Source: Evernia prunastri (lineage: Eukaryota > Ascomycota > Lecanoromycetes > Lecanorales > Parmeliaceae). From it: 64,000 nucleotides of DNA. The notes below the pieces were generated by a model. That model had not been told where the DNA came from. It saw only the letters and a program-made list of their open reading frames with translations, and did no database searches. Each line of letters starts with the position of its first letter. The stretch's first letter is position 1. The position numbers and the translations under genes are program-made. Below, in pieces: positions 20,801-32,059 of this stretch. The stretch is taken from the NCBI GenBank assembly GCA_003184365.1, contig NKYR01000030.1, positions 248,001 to 312,000 of the forward strand, given 5' to 3'.

Positions 20801-23420
20801 CGTTGACTACTCAATAAACGTTAATAGTTTTAAATTATTAGCGAAAACGTAAATCAATTATCTAAGACGTCGTCACAGTAGAATTAATTTCGAAAATCTT
20901 CAAATATCGAAAACTATCGAAATTTATTTCGATTAGTCAGATTCTACGAAATTAGAATCTATTATACTAATGAGAATAATTAATCGCTCTCAAACGATTA
21001 GAATTAGTATTAATAGTATAAAGATGTCTTTTATTAAGACGAGTACGTTTTGAAGTAGTAAGTCACTAATTAATAAAGCTCTTTAAATCTATCTAAGAAA
21101 GATTATAAAAACGAATTCGTCGAGATCTATTTCTATCTCAACTCGTCAGTTATCTCGAATCTTATCGTAATTTATTAAATCTATTAAAAATCTTTTATCT
21201 CAAATAATCAGCTTTATAAACATTTCAACTAATACTTATTAAAGAGTTCGTCTTAAAACGAGTTTAACGAATATATTTTTATTATAATTCACTGAAGTCT
21301 CTTATAGATAAGATCGTCGATAAATTTATATAATTTAAGACGTCGAAAGATAACGTCGTTATAGAATATAACTTTCGTGATTATCGATTTATTATTATCA
21401 AAATAGACTTTATTTAATAAGACGAGACGTACGAAATCTATATCGATTCAAAATATATTATAAATTTTATCGATCATTAGTTTCTAAAGAAAATAATAAA
21501 GTTCGACTTGATTATTGATATCAAGAAGATATTAATAATTATAAATATACGTGAATTGGATATTAATTAACACGATATTAGCGATTATGTATAATTCTCG
21601 ATATATCTATCTAAAAACAAGAATACGATATTTATTATTCGCGAGATTTATATCATAGATAATCTTAATATCAACGTTTTAATAAAAATAAATATTCTTA
21701 AATCAAAGAATATAGCGCTTAATCTTTCTCGCGATATATTTATTATAAACTTTTATAATAATCTCGAGATATCTATTTCAATCTATATTAAGTTTATTAA
21801 AGTAGATATTATTATCTTCAGTAAGACTCGCAAGATAATAATCTCTCATATAAATATAAAGATTTTTATTTATACTCGTCGTAAGTCATTGCGAGATTTA
21901 TTAATTAATCGTAATTTTATCTTCGAATTATCGTAATATAACTTTCTTTCGATTTACGCGTATATTATCGATTATATTATATTAGATATTCTCGTACGAA
22001 ATAACTTCGATTATTTTATCGTTTTATCTCGACGTATTAGATTAGAGAAGATCGTGAAGTACGAAGTATAAAAATACTATATCGTCGACGTCGACTCTTA
22101 GAATTTAACTTATCGATCGATAAAGATTTTCAAGATCTTATAAATTAAGAAGACTCTCGTTATCGTTATAGCGATTATATTAATCTTTAACGCGATTACT
22201 ATTCTATTAAAGACTAAAATCATTTATTCTACGAGCGTAACTATATACGATTTTAATTTATCGATTATTTTTATTCTCGCGTTAGCTGTAAAAGTCTTCT
22301 TTAATCTCTAAAAGAATATTAATAATATAACTAATATTTTCGAAGCTAAATAAATAAATATATCGCTGATAGATAATTGACGTAAGTTAGATAAGTTCGA
22401 ATAAGCGCGAGTATATTTTATTATATTCAAGAATCGAGAAATTATTAATAAAGTTTTCGATAAACTATATTTATAGAATCGTATAAAGTAAACTGCGACT
22501 GTTACTTTATTTTTATTTTTATACTTCGTTATCTAAAAGAAGACTTTATAAAACTCTAAAAAACGAGTCGTAATCGACATTAAAATTCTTAATAAAATTA
22601 TCGTCTCTGATACTTATCTCGTATCTTTTCAATTAAATATACTTACTTTACTACGCGATACTTTTTATATCTTAATTATTAACGCTATCGTATTTTTCTA
22701 TTAATAATAAATAAAGATAAAATATCGTTATAGATTTATAATAGTTTTTTATAGAGATCAAAAGACATTTAAAGTGTTAATTTAAACTTTTGAAATTCAC
22801 TTATCTATATGCAAAGAATAATTAATGGTATTTTTAAACTCTTTCGACGATTTTATAGAATTTATATCGACGATATTATTATATTCTCGTCGTTTCTAAA
22901 AGAATATATTAATTATCTTATTTAAGTCTTTTAAGCTCTATCTAATATAAATATTTATCTAACGTTTTATAAAATCTTTTTAAGATATTTAATCGTTTCT
23001 CTTTTAGATTAAAGAGTGAATATCTTAAGACTTATTATCGTCGAAGAAAAATTATAAATTATTAAGAACCTAAAATTTCTTAAGGTTCTTATAGCTTTAA
23101 ATAAATGTTTAAATTTTATAGACTATTTTAAATAAAACGTATTTTACTATATCGCGATTATTAAGTCTCTTTAAAAACGTAAAACGTTTTTTTCTTAAAG
23201 ATTTAAATTTAATAATAATAATAGTAATAAGTATAAAGTTACTATCGCACGTCTTCGTCTAAAAAAGTCTGCTTTAACGAAATTTAATATCTATTATTAG
23301 CTTCAATAGATCTTTATTGAGTTTATAATACTTTATTATCATAATTTCAAGAAATAAATATTCGTAAATCTAAATACTAGTAAAGAGTTAGACATTGCGA
23401 TATATATTTACAAGTATAGG
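17870..23420. repeat. AT-rich RIP-mutated repeat block
   Basis: About 5.5 kb of strongly AT-rich DNA with no ORF above 60 codons in any frame. CpA and TpG are very scarce and TpA abundant, while CpG (tcg, acg, cga) persists. That is the signature of fungal RIP, which turns CpA into TpA in duplicated DNA. Short islands of ordinary composition interrupt it at about 18480-18790, 19860-20070 and 20585-20650. The right part is a decayed Ty3/gypsy pol; the left part is too mutated to name. Confidence 0.85.
22500..23415 (+). pseudogene. Decayed Ty3/gypsy pol (reverse transcriptase to start of RNase H)
   Basis: Despite many stops, conceptual translation keeps the order of a Ty3/gypsy pol: YRDQKTFKVLI, then YMQRIINGIFKLFRRFYRI, the catalytic YIDDIIIFS at 22863-22889, RYLIVSLLDQRV, RKTFFLKDLN (before RNase H) and a remnant resembling DASKE-GIG near 23360. 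Motif frames shift between segments. CAG/CAA-to-TAG/TAA changes, as expected from RIP, explain many stops. The element is cut off abruptly near 23415. No LTR pair was identified. Not functional. Confidence 0.75.
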
Positions 23421-23422
23421 CC

Positions 23423-23442
23423 CATGAATTCAATTCATGGCG
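23423..23442. repeat. Near-perfect palindrome at element junction
   Basis: CCATGAATTCAATTCATGG is a 19-nt palindrome with one central mismatch, lying where AT-rich RIP DNA gives way to normal-composition Helitron sequence. Confidence 0.6.
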
Positions 23443-23504
23443 CTACACCGAAATGTAGTCAGCCCTATGAAATCAGACTCTGATTGCGATCTATGCGGCA
23501 ATCG

Positions 23505-23575
23505 CCTGCAATGCCTACTATGCGATTTTTGCCTATTTGCCTATATGCCTACTATGCGATGTTTGCCTCCCATGC
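23505..23575 (+). repeat. Short tandem repeat ATGCCTACTATGCGAT
   Basis: The unit ATGCCTACTATGCGAT followed by (T/G)TTTGCCT occurs twice, with extra TTTGCCTAT copies between, next to the Helitron fragment. Confidence 0.6.
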
Positions 23576-23596
23576 AATATTCGCCTTCTTCCACCA

Positions 23597-24265
23597 CTAT
23601 GAACTCGTTGCCGGTAGAAGAACTTGCTTGATCACCTTATTCTTAACACACCTCGCCGGCCGATTCGGCTGCTTCCTCGGTAGATCCTTTGTAGCCACAA
23701 TAGCTTGAAGACTGGCCCGGTCGCTGCCCTTGTGGACGTACTTGAAGATATATTTGCATGCCTTGACGTTAGCGCAAATCTCTACATTGATGTGAGCATC
23801 ATATTTGGCTGACAAATAGGGACTATAGGGCACCACCCAGCAGTTCTGCTTAGAGTCATCCTCTGGGGCAGTAGCAGGCCTGCGCCGGCGATATTTGGGG
23901 TATCCGAAGTCGGGTTCGAAGACGGTATGATCGCAAAAGTCCTTTGGAAACCCCTTGCTGCATGTGTCCTTATCAGAGTCCCAGCATGGCGGAACAGTGC
24001 CTGTTTTGGAAGTGGCATAATGACTGCAATTGCCATGGAGCATGCATCGCGTGACGGTGGCATAGAGATTGGGATACAGGCGTTCATTAGGGATCTCAGC
24101 ACTGACAGTGGCGTCTACCTCCGCGGCGGTAAAGAATCGATCCTCAGGGTGCAATATAATGAGGATATGTGCATGTGGAAGACCGCGTTTTTGAAATTCT
24201 ACCGTGTAGGCATGCGCTGGTGTTCGGCCTAAACAGGCATGAAAGGAGTTAGGGCTAGGGCTAAC
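23597..24265 (-). pseudogene. Truncated Helitron Rep (HUH) fragment
   Basis: The minus-strand reading frame is open from about 24265 to 23597, without a start codon at its N-terminal edge. It carries HAYTVEFQKRGLPHAHILI, the Helitron-like N-terminal domain with the HxH metal site of HUH rolling-circle nucleases. It continues with NERLYPNLYATVTRCMLHG, a CCC-type segment (CSKGFPKDFC) and FKYVHKGSDRA. Full Helitron proteins exceed 1000 residues and end in a Pif1-like helicase. Here both the start and the C-terminal two thirds, including the catalytic Tyr region and helicase, are missing. The C-terminal end diverges from family sequence. Base composition is normal, unlike the RIP block next to it, so it probably arrived later or escaped RIP. 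Confidence 0.8.
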
Positions 24266-25529
24266 GCGAAATTTGAACCGACCGTACTTCGNCCCCCCCC
24301 CCCCCCCCCCCTGGCTCTGCCCATTCGTCTCTGCCCCTCAATGCACGCTCAGCCCAACCAAACCGCAGATCCCGTCCGCTCCCTCCCAGCTGCTCTACCA
24401 GCTTCCCGTCGTTGACCTCCACCGGCCCTTCCACCAACAAATTAGTAGTACCCCCACCCAAACACCCCGAACGAGCATTGACGGAGTTGAAGGGAAAAAG
24501 GACCCCACATACCTGCAAAAAAAGCAGAAGATTGAAGCACCCTCCCCACCAGAGTAATCGGAATCGAATTGTACCCACCGGCTCAAAGAACCGGACAGGC
24601 ACGCTGCGTATTGCACTAAAGTGTCACCCGATTCCCCCCTTCCCCGGAAGGAGGAGGGAAACAAGGCACACAATCTTCGCAACGGCTCTCCCATAGGAAA
24701 AACTCCGCTCTCCCCCCTTCCCCTCCCCCCGCCCCCAAACCCAGAAAGAGAGAGGGAGAGAGAGGGAGAAAGAGAGGACACGGGTCCTGAGTTTCTGATG
24801 CCAGATTGCGACCGCTTTCGCGGCGGGCCCTCACGGGCGGTACAGGGCTTTCTACCAGGGCGAACTGGCAAGAAAGTGTGTGTGGTGGTGGTGGTTGAAG
24901 ATTACTCCGAATTTCTCATTTGCATGGACCCCCTTCCCCCCCCCCCGACCCTTCCGTGTGAAGGAAAAGAGAAGGGGGGAAAGGGGGGATACCCGGTTTA
25001 GGGGATATCTTTTTGGGAGCAAAGAAACGCAGCGGTGGTGGGGAGGGTACTTGGAGGAAGAAGAAGGAAAAGAAGAAGGGAAGGAAGCGTGAGTCAAGAG
25101 AATTTATGGCCAAGAAACTCCAATTTTTCTTAGCGTGGGACGGGTGCCAAGGATCCGCCTGCATTTCTTTCCGAAGATCGCCTCGCCAATTCGACAGCCT
25201 CAGCATTCATATCCTACCAAGTGGATAGGGCAGATACATTTCTCATGTCATTCGGTGATTCCTCATATATAGTAGTTTTCACGCCTCGGTGTCTGATTTG
25301 GTATTTGGAAAGACTCTTCACGGTCCCCTTACAAACAGTCAAGGAGCATCAAAATTTATGTTATGCCGAGCTATGAAGCTTAGACGGCATCCTGTTGTAA
25401 AAACTCCTAAAGCGCCACGCTAAAAGCGAGCAGATGCAGAAGCCAATCGGCGAAATGATTCGCCATTATCAACAACCCCAGTCACGTCTCGAGGAATCAG
25501 ATGTGCACATCTCATTCGAGTCCAAGATA
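24266..25529. other. low-complexity, gap-adjacent stretch
   Basis: Begins with one N followed by 19 C's (24292-24311), then C-rich/G-rich runs, GA repeats (24745-24775), a GTGTGGTGGTGG run (24877-24895) and AAGAAGG repeats (25055-25090). ORFs here are artefacts of simple sequence. Part may be low-quality assembly. From about 25120 composition is normal, forming the 3' flank of the next gene. Confidence 0.5.
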
Positions 25530-27360
25530 TCACCGAAGACCATCGTGGTCAGGCATGATGCACATTGGTAACCCCTTTGCCTTCGCGCCACGGGTAGAGA
25601 GGATGCCGAACCGTAGAAACACTTCGGAGCATGTTACGAAGATCGAGAGGATGATGAGGACGATGATGATCCACGTTAGGCCTGCGACAATACTCGTTAT
25701 CTCGAGTCCCTTAACCTTTACTGTGCTATGTACTAAAATTCAGGGAAGACTTACGGGACATCTTATTGTCGGCAATCGAATCGGACAGGATCTCAGCAAG
25801 GTCTAGAAAGACTCTACATCGTTCATTAAGGACCTGAATTCGAGGCTTGATTTCGAGGTATTCGCGGACGGCGTAGTAGAGAGGGTGAAGGGTTGGTTCG
25901 CTATCCCAGAAAAAGTTGGGGACATCGAGCATATTCGAGGACAAGTTGACATCCACACGACTCTTGAACAGCGCTCCTAGTATCTTGACAACTTCTTCCC
26001 TTTTCATTCCTAGCTTTCCGGTCAAAGCTAATCGTTTTGGTACGTGTTGAGCTTCGATCATCTGGTTTGCCATCCTCTGCTCGAAGAAACTTAGCTTTGT
26101 ACTTTGAGCGATAGCATGAGACATTGCGAGCTTGATCATATGATCCCCGCTCCTCAAAGTAATCATGTCATTGAAAACCCTCGGCCTAGGCGTTTCTGGC
26201 GAGTACTCGAAGTGGAATTCCTCTGTTTCGAAATCCTCTTCTCTTTGGGCGCCATTGACCAATGACATCCCTGTCTCTGACTCTGAAAATGTGAGATCCG
26301 CCAAGATATCTTTCTCCTGGCGTTCGGTGAAATTCCAGAATACTACGACTCCGTAAGAGAAGACGAACATCTCCGCGAACTTCAGAGCGTTAGTTGCTAC
26401 CCTCGTTGGACTCGTTGAGCGTACTGGAGCTTCGCGTTCTCCGGTCCCGTTGGGCCTGTAGCCATTCGGAAGGTGGTCATTCTCCAAACCTTTGGGACTT
26501 TCTTCACCCTCAGTACCTCGTACTCCGAAGCTTTCGCCTCCGTCTTCCTCAAAGTAGCCTTCCCCGTAGTCCCGTAACTCACTTCTCTCAATCTCTTCAT
26601 CTAAAACTGCTTTCCCACCTGCACTCTTCAACACTGGACTGCTCCTGATCCTGTAGCCTCCACTACCTGGCAGTAATGGAAGGTGGTACACCACGTAAAG
26701 GCAGTCATCGTAAAGCTTCGTCCGTGCTGAATGTTTCCCTTTTAGAAAGCCGGCGGTCCCTTTCAACTTGTAGGCCTGTGCGGTACAGTACGCCGTGACC
26801 CTCGCCAGCTTCTCTGCTCTCCTGGCCTTTGGTAATCTTTCCGCATAGCTCTTGCCCTTTTGGCCTCCCGTCCTCCTCAAAGCTTCTTCATCATCCTTTG
26901 TAGGTAATGATTCATTGTCCTCGTCATAGTCTGCCTTCTCCTCTATCTCTGCTTCCTGATCCTCCGTTGCAGTTTCCGGCAGGAGCACCAATTTCTCGCT
27001 AACCTTGGTACTTCGTGCAGGCATCAGTTGAGGTACCAGTCGGCCTGCGAGCTTGGGGTCTGCAGGTCTGCCAGATCCAGTGCGGAGGGCGCGAGGTCGA
27101 GCGCTTGGTTGTCGTTGTTGCATAGAAGGTATGTCGGAGGCATATTGTAGGACATTGTCAACAGTAATGAAGCGGGAATTTTGGCGCATGAGCATTTGAG
27201 GAGGGCGACTTTGTGGATTACGCTGTTCCCGGGAGTCGGTGACCTATAGGGAGGGTGGCGTGAGCAAAGGGGGCTCTCATAATACAGATACTGGGGTAGT
27301 CGTAGTTAGGTAGAGACTCACTAGCACTGATGGGCCTCGCTTTGTCGCTGTCTGAGACAT
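25530..27360 (-). CDS. DUF155 family membrane protein (Rmd1/Rmd8-like)
   Basis: Three exons: 27360-27322, 27243-25755 and 25720-25530. The C-terminal half carries the DUF155 region: FAEMFVFSYGVVVFWNFTERQEKDIL, FNDMITLRSGDHMIKLAMSHAIAQSTKLSFFE, then LFKSRVDVNLSSNMLDVPNFFWDSEP and ILSDSIADNKMS. A single transmembrane helix follows (LTWIIIVLIILSIFVTCSEVFL) and a short tail. In the family this arrangement matches yeast Rmd1/Rmd8 (sporulation-related) and mitochondrial RMND1. The N-terminal half is acidic and Arg-rich, with no presequence evident. The transmembrane helix lies wholly in exon 3; ending at the exon 2 stop would lose it. The exact last acceptor (25721) is less certain. RMD1 versus RMD8 is not resolved. 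Confidence 0.85.
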
Positions 27361-28378
27361 TGGAGGGATGTCACAGCGTCCAACAATTCATCGAACTCAC
27401 CGTAAAGACAGCGACTGTAAATGTAATCACGAAGGGTTGGAGTGAATGAGGTCTTTTCCGAGACAAGCTTAGCTTGGATAGGAGGATAGCTACAGACATT
27501 TATGGCGGAGGTGCTTCCGCGCTCAAGACCAAAACCATGCTTCTACGATTATCACAGTATTGAATTAGGCGCGGTGGTTTCCAAGGTGTTGATACATTTT
27601 GCATGAACAGATGTAAATCTATCGATGAGCAAACTCGCTAGGAAATGTCATACATGCAGCGCAACAATAGTGATTCTACTTCAATAGAGGCCGCCGGTGA
27701 GAAGAAGTGAAACAAGCCTTCGAAAGGGTGATTAACCCAATTCTCCGTTTATACAGTTTTAGATTCTCGGGCATAATATCTTACATTTGACGAAATTGAA
27801 AATTTGGGGAAGGCGATGATTGATACTCAATACTCTTGGGACGATGCATGTCGTCCGGCTCAAGTCCAGGATTTCGGTACGCAAAAGTCCATTGGTACAA
27901 AGTCAAGTCTGCGCTCTCGCTTCGCCAGCCTTCTCTTCTTTCGATGCAACCATCCTGACCCATCCATGGCCGCAAATAGCTTGCGTAATGGTAGAAGACT
28001 GGGGTTCTTGCTCATGCTGATGAGGTACAAAGGTCTCTCCTCCGTGCTTTATTTTGTTCACTTGCGTGCTGTTCCTCGATTCCCTCTTCAGCGATCCCCG
28101 CAACATGCAATCCAAACTTGGCTCAAGTCCTATAAACTTCTTTTGTGTTGGAAGCTTGCCGATGATCTCAATGCCAAAAGAAAGACCGTTAAAGAGCAGA
28201 GATGGCCATAGCGAGGTGACAGGGCTCCTGTACATCTATTATAGTCGGTCTTCTAATAGAAACAGCTTGTTGGATAGGAAATTGCGGGGCAGCGGCCAAG
28301 CATTATCAATGACGGACGATTGTGGAGAGAAGTGAAGGCCTCAATGGCAGTCAAGCAAGGCTGCCGATGGTTCGTCAT
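27361..28378. other. spacer, unassigned ORFs
   Basis: Overlapping ORFs of 110-135 codons on both strands at 27800-28240 show no domain and no consistent splice pattern. I see nothing I can support as a gene. Confidence 0.4.
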
Positions 28379-29453
28379 TTAAGCTCCATTGAACGTTCCT
28401 TCCTCGGAACCTTCTACTTCACCAACGTCGCTCTCCTCTTCTCCTTCGCCCTCTTCGAGTAGGAAGGGCACAAAGCGAAAGTCCACAAAGCTGACGCCTC
28501 CACCTTCTACCTCAATCATGAACTGCAGGCTCAGCACTCCCTGTTCGTCACTTCTGATACTGACCTTAGATGCGATGGCCATGGCCCTACTCGCGCCTTT
28601 GATGAGTGAGTATTTGTACGTGTTCACTGTCCTTCTCGGTACCTGGAATGTCTCAAGCAGCTGAGGATCTTTGCTGAACTCAACGGTTGCCGACCCCAGT
28701 GGACCGCTAGACGAAAGTGTAAAGTATGGCGCCGCAGGAGAAGAGACGATAGTTAGTCGCGTAGGTGATGTAGAGGAAAGTTCGCTAATGGCATCGTGCA
28801 GCCAGCTTGCCCGCATTATAATTTTCTGTGCGATGGCGTCTTTCTGTAACGGAATCTCCTCCTGAAATTCCGGCTCGTATGTGACTAACTGGCATGTTGT
28901 GGTCACTGCAGTTTCTTCCAAGATGATGCATAGGGGCTCGCCTGCAGCAGCATAGCTTAGGCGGCAAATACCGTTCATGCCTAGGACGCGGTTATCGAAA
29001 GCTCCGGGTGGTCCACCGCGTGAAGAGAAGCCGTTCATGCCATTGTAATTCGAATCACGGTTGGACCAGCGATCCTTGTTTTCGTTGATGCCGAGTATCT
29101 GAAGGGTTTCAAGGAGAGAAGATAGAGATATTTGAAAAGGTGGTGGCTCGAAATCTTCCGTGTCTTCATGAGGAGGAGGAGAATACGTATATGCTGTGAA
29201 TAGTGCTTTGTCGAGGAATGCGATGCCTGAAGAATAATTGAGCATATCTGACAGCTACGGAGCACGACACTGACTGACCTTGCATTACTTGGGACTCCTC
29301 CACTGTGAAACGTAGCCCTTCTTTTGTGATCTGAACGTGGGTTTTGGAGACGAAATTGATACAGCGCAGAAGCTGAAAGAGCTGCCGAGCAGAACCTGAG
29401 ACTGCACTGAAGAGAGGTGCTGTATTTTCTGCATTGTCACCTGTATGGGCCAT
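28379..29453 (-). CDS. RAD1: Checkpoint clamp subunit Rad1 (9-1-1 complex)
   Basis: Two exons: 29453-29279 and 29226-28379 (340 aa), joined in ESQVMQ|GIAFLDKALFTAYTY. It is a PCNA-like subunit of Rad9-Hus1-Rad1, loaded at damaged DNA in the nucleus to activate ATR/Rad3 signalling. Seen: LLRCINFVSKTHVQITKEGLRFTVEES at the N-terminus, LILEE-type strand CIILEETAVTTTCQLVTYEP in the middle, and MIEVEGGGVSFVDFRFVPFL near the end, the last being typical of Rad1. The C-terminus is an acidic tail (EEGEGEEESDVGEVEGSEE). A 50-residue Gly/Asn-rich insert (SNRDSNYNGMNGFSSRGG) interrupts the first clamp domain, as in other fungi. Its start lies 162 bp from the OST5 stop on the same strand. Confidence 0.93.
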
Positions 29454-29614
29454 GCCGCCTTTTCTTTCCGAAGCAACCAGGGAGGAACCTTCAGATGTTG
29501 GTTGAAACGGAGGACCACCAAAGAGATTGATAATAATTTAGGGTGGGTATCAAATCAAAATAAGTACAAAGCCGACATAGCTCCCTCAGATGAAGACGTT
29601 TCGAAAGCTCCTTC

Positions 29615-29992
29615 TCAGACGTAAACGCCGACTGCACAGATCATGAACACTGATCCAAAACTAGAAGCGGTCAGATGCATTCTTTGTTGTACGTCCTAGC
29701 AAACTTACCCAAAAGCTAGCGATGCAGGCACACCAAGCAATGGAATATTCTTGAATGAACGATCTTCTAAGGTATTAAAGCTGTTCTCAACCATTTGCAC
29801 GGCTTCACTTACTCAATCCAAATAAGCCAGTCAGAACGAAGGCTTCACAGATCAGTAATTGATTTGACTGAAGTGAGGAAGTCACCTACCTATGAGCAGG
29901 AGAGTAAAGCCTACTAAGAACTGCCTTTCTTTGGGGACAAGAGGAGAAAACGGGCTGCCAGCTGCTCCCTCCCACACCTCACTCAACGACAT
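29615..29992 (-). CDS. OST5: Oligosaccharyltransferase subunit Ost5 (TMEM258 family)
   Basis: Four small exons (29992-29890, 29842-29813, 29766-29709, 29660-29615), all in phase, encode 78 aa. Exon 2 is just 30 nt. The product has two transmembrane helices: FLVGFTLLLIAFVLTGLFGL and VPASLAFGFGSVFMICAVGVYV. The C-terminal pattern SL.FGFG..F....VG.YV is the TMEM258/Ost5 signature. Ost5 binds Ost1 in the ER-membrane OST complex and supports N-glycosylation. The gene is too fragmented to appear as one open frame. It is the second OST subunit in this window (with OST3 at 16 kb). Confidence 0.88.
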
Positions 29993-30214
29993 TGGTAATC
30001 GCGAGCCTCCGTTTGATCGATATTGAAGTTGTCTGGTACGATGGTGCGCAAGTGGGTACTTCTGGGGTTCAACGAATTGTTGAGGTTGTGTTCGCTGATG
30101 TTTCTTCTCAGGACAACTTTACATGCAAGCCTGCCAAGGCGCACTAGTCCCAGAAGCAGTCCGCACCCTTATCCGGCAAAGAGCATCTTCTTTGCTGACC
30201 GAAATAGGAACACC
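29993..30214. promoter_or_regulatory. Divergent promoter, OST5 / GCN5
   Basis: About 220 bp lie between the OST5 start and the modelled GCN5 start. No recognisable operator. ORFs crossing it in both directions have no domain. Confidence 0.5.
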
Positions 30215-31623
30215 ATGCAAGATGGCGCCGATGATACTAGAGCGTTTGTGACTCGTCCAGATGCTAAATGGGGAACTGACGTGTAGCCAGATACCAAGCG
30301 CAAAGCAAGCGATCATTTGGGCAGTGAAAGCCCAAGCAAGCGTGTCAAGAACTCCCATTCCGAGACGATCACCCCAGAAGCCGAGGGGAAACCAAGAGTT
30401 GTCCCTTTCCCAGAGAAGGTATGAAAACTTGCTCCATCTTGTCAAAATCGAGAGAATCTGACCAACAGCGATAGCCCGCCGTCGCGGAGGAACGCAATGG
30501 CGAGATCGAGTTCAGGGTGGTCAACAACGACAATAGCAGGGAAAGTCTGATTATATTGACCGGTCTGAAATGCATTTTCCAGAAGCAGCTGCCCAAGATG
30601 CCGAAAGACTATATAGCTCGACTTGTCTACGACCGTACACATCTCTCCATAGCCATTGTCAAGAAACCGCTTGAAGTTGTTGGGTAGGCTCGACCATTTC
30701 CGTTTCCGAAGTTATTGCTGAAAGTGTCCAGAGGCATCACATATCGGCCCTTCAACACCCGCGAGTTTGCCGAAATAGTTTTCTGCGCCATCTCATCGGA
30801 TCAGCAGGTCAAGGGATACGGCGCGCATCTCATGTCGCACCTCAAAGACTATGTCAAAGCCACCTCGCCCATCAAACACTTCCTTACATATGCGGACAAC
30901 TATGCTATAGGCTATTTCAAGAAGCAAGGCTTTACCAAAGAGATTACATTGGAGAAACCGATCTGGATGGGATACATCAAAGACTATGAAGGCGGAACCA
31001 TTATGCAGTGCACCATGGTCCCCCGTATTCGCTACCTCGAAGTCGGTCGGATGCTACTGAAGCAGAAAGAAGCAGTCGCTGCCAAAATCCGTGCGTTCTC
31101 GAAAAGCCATATAGTTCACTCTCCGCCAAAGGAATGGAAAAATGGCCTCTGCAAGATCGATCCTATGTCCATTCCGGCTATCAAAGCCTCTGGCTGGTCG
31201 CCTGACATGGATGAGCTCGCTCGTCAGCCACGCCATGGACCGAACTACAACCAGCTGTTGCATTTGCTCAACGATATGCAGAATCACGGGTCCTCTTGGC
31301 CCTTCTCGCAGCCTGTCAACAGAGACGAGGTCGCGGATTACTACGACGTGATCAAGGAGCCTATGGATCTGAGTACGATGGAACAGAAGCACGAGAAGGA
31401 CTTATACCCTACACCAGAAGATTTCATCAAGGACGCGAAGCTCATCTTTGATAATTGTCGAAAGTACAACAATGAGACGACACCGTATGCGAAAAGTGCA
31501 AATAAGCTGGAAAAGTTCATGTGGAGCCAGATCAAGCTGGTCCCGGAATGGGCGGTCAGTATCCCCGCTCAATCCGCTGTTGCGAGGAACATACTGATGT
31601 ACTTGAAGCATTTGGCCGAATAA
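30215..31623 (+). CDS. GCN5: Histone acetyltransferase Gcn5 (SAGA/ADA)
   Basis: Modelled exons: 30215-30247 (uncertain), 30287-30418, 30475-30683 and 30732-31623, about 421 aa. It acetylates histone H3 tails in SAGA and ADA complexes. The basic linker (DTKRKASDHLGSESPSKRVK) runs into VVPFPEKPAVAEERNGEIEFRVV. The GNAT domain shows the acetyl-CoA loop QQVKGYGAHLMSHLKDY and YADNYAIGYFKKQGFTKEI. The C-terminal bromodomain has DYYDVIKEPMDLSTM and the acetyl-lysine Asn in CRKYNNET. The acceptor at 30474 (..GATAG) is required because the earlier CAG would add an in-frame TAG. Only the first exon is in doubt: the frame needs an upstream start, and the 39-nt intron proposed is short. Convergent with CSN7. 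Confidence 0.95.
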
Positions 31624-32059
31624 CTCGATCTCTATGCACTGTTGGACAGGCGTTTCGGGAGTGAAGCTGATAAGTACGAGATACCCAGGGATTGGAATCA
31701 GGAGCAGGACGTCGGTAAGAAGGAACTGCAATGGCAAGTGGGAGGCTTTACCTCGAGCCTACAGTGACATTTTGGATTGTATCGTTTTAGCTGTTATTTT
31801 CTATTTATTCGTGATATTTCATGCACCGTTTCGGCATCTAGGTCGGTAGTAACAACAGTAGCATATCAATCTCTCACAAGGTCCTCGATGTGAAAAGATC
31901 ATGCTTGTCCTCTCACTTCAAATCTTATTGAAATGGATTTTTGAGGGCGGGTGAGTCTAACACCAAATTACCGAGCAGATCTGGTAATCCTTCTCGTCCT
32001 CGACAAAAACGAGTTCCTTTGCTGGGTATGATGATGAGGGGAGGCTCAATTACCGCGGC
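31624..32059. terminator. GCN5/CSN7 convergent 3' region
   Basis: 436 bp between two convergent stop codons, with T-rich tracts at 31785-31815. It must hold both polyadenylation regions. Nothing else seen. Confidence 0.4.

Noticed and set aside
24261..25228. Several 70-158-codon ORFs in the G/C-run region
   Set aside because: Low-complexity translations on both strands; one crosses an N.
27781..28235. Overlapping ORFs on both strands between the DUF155 gene and RAD1
   Set aside because: No family match and no in-phase splice model; not supported as genes.
16000..30000. OST3 and OST5 as a functional cluster
   Set aside because: They are 13 kb apart with a transposon block and unrelated genes between; coincidence is simpler.
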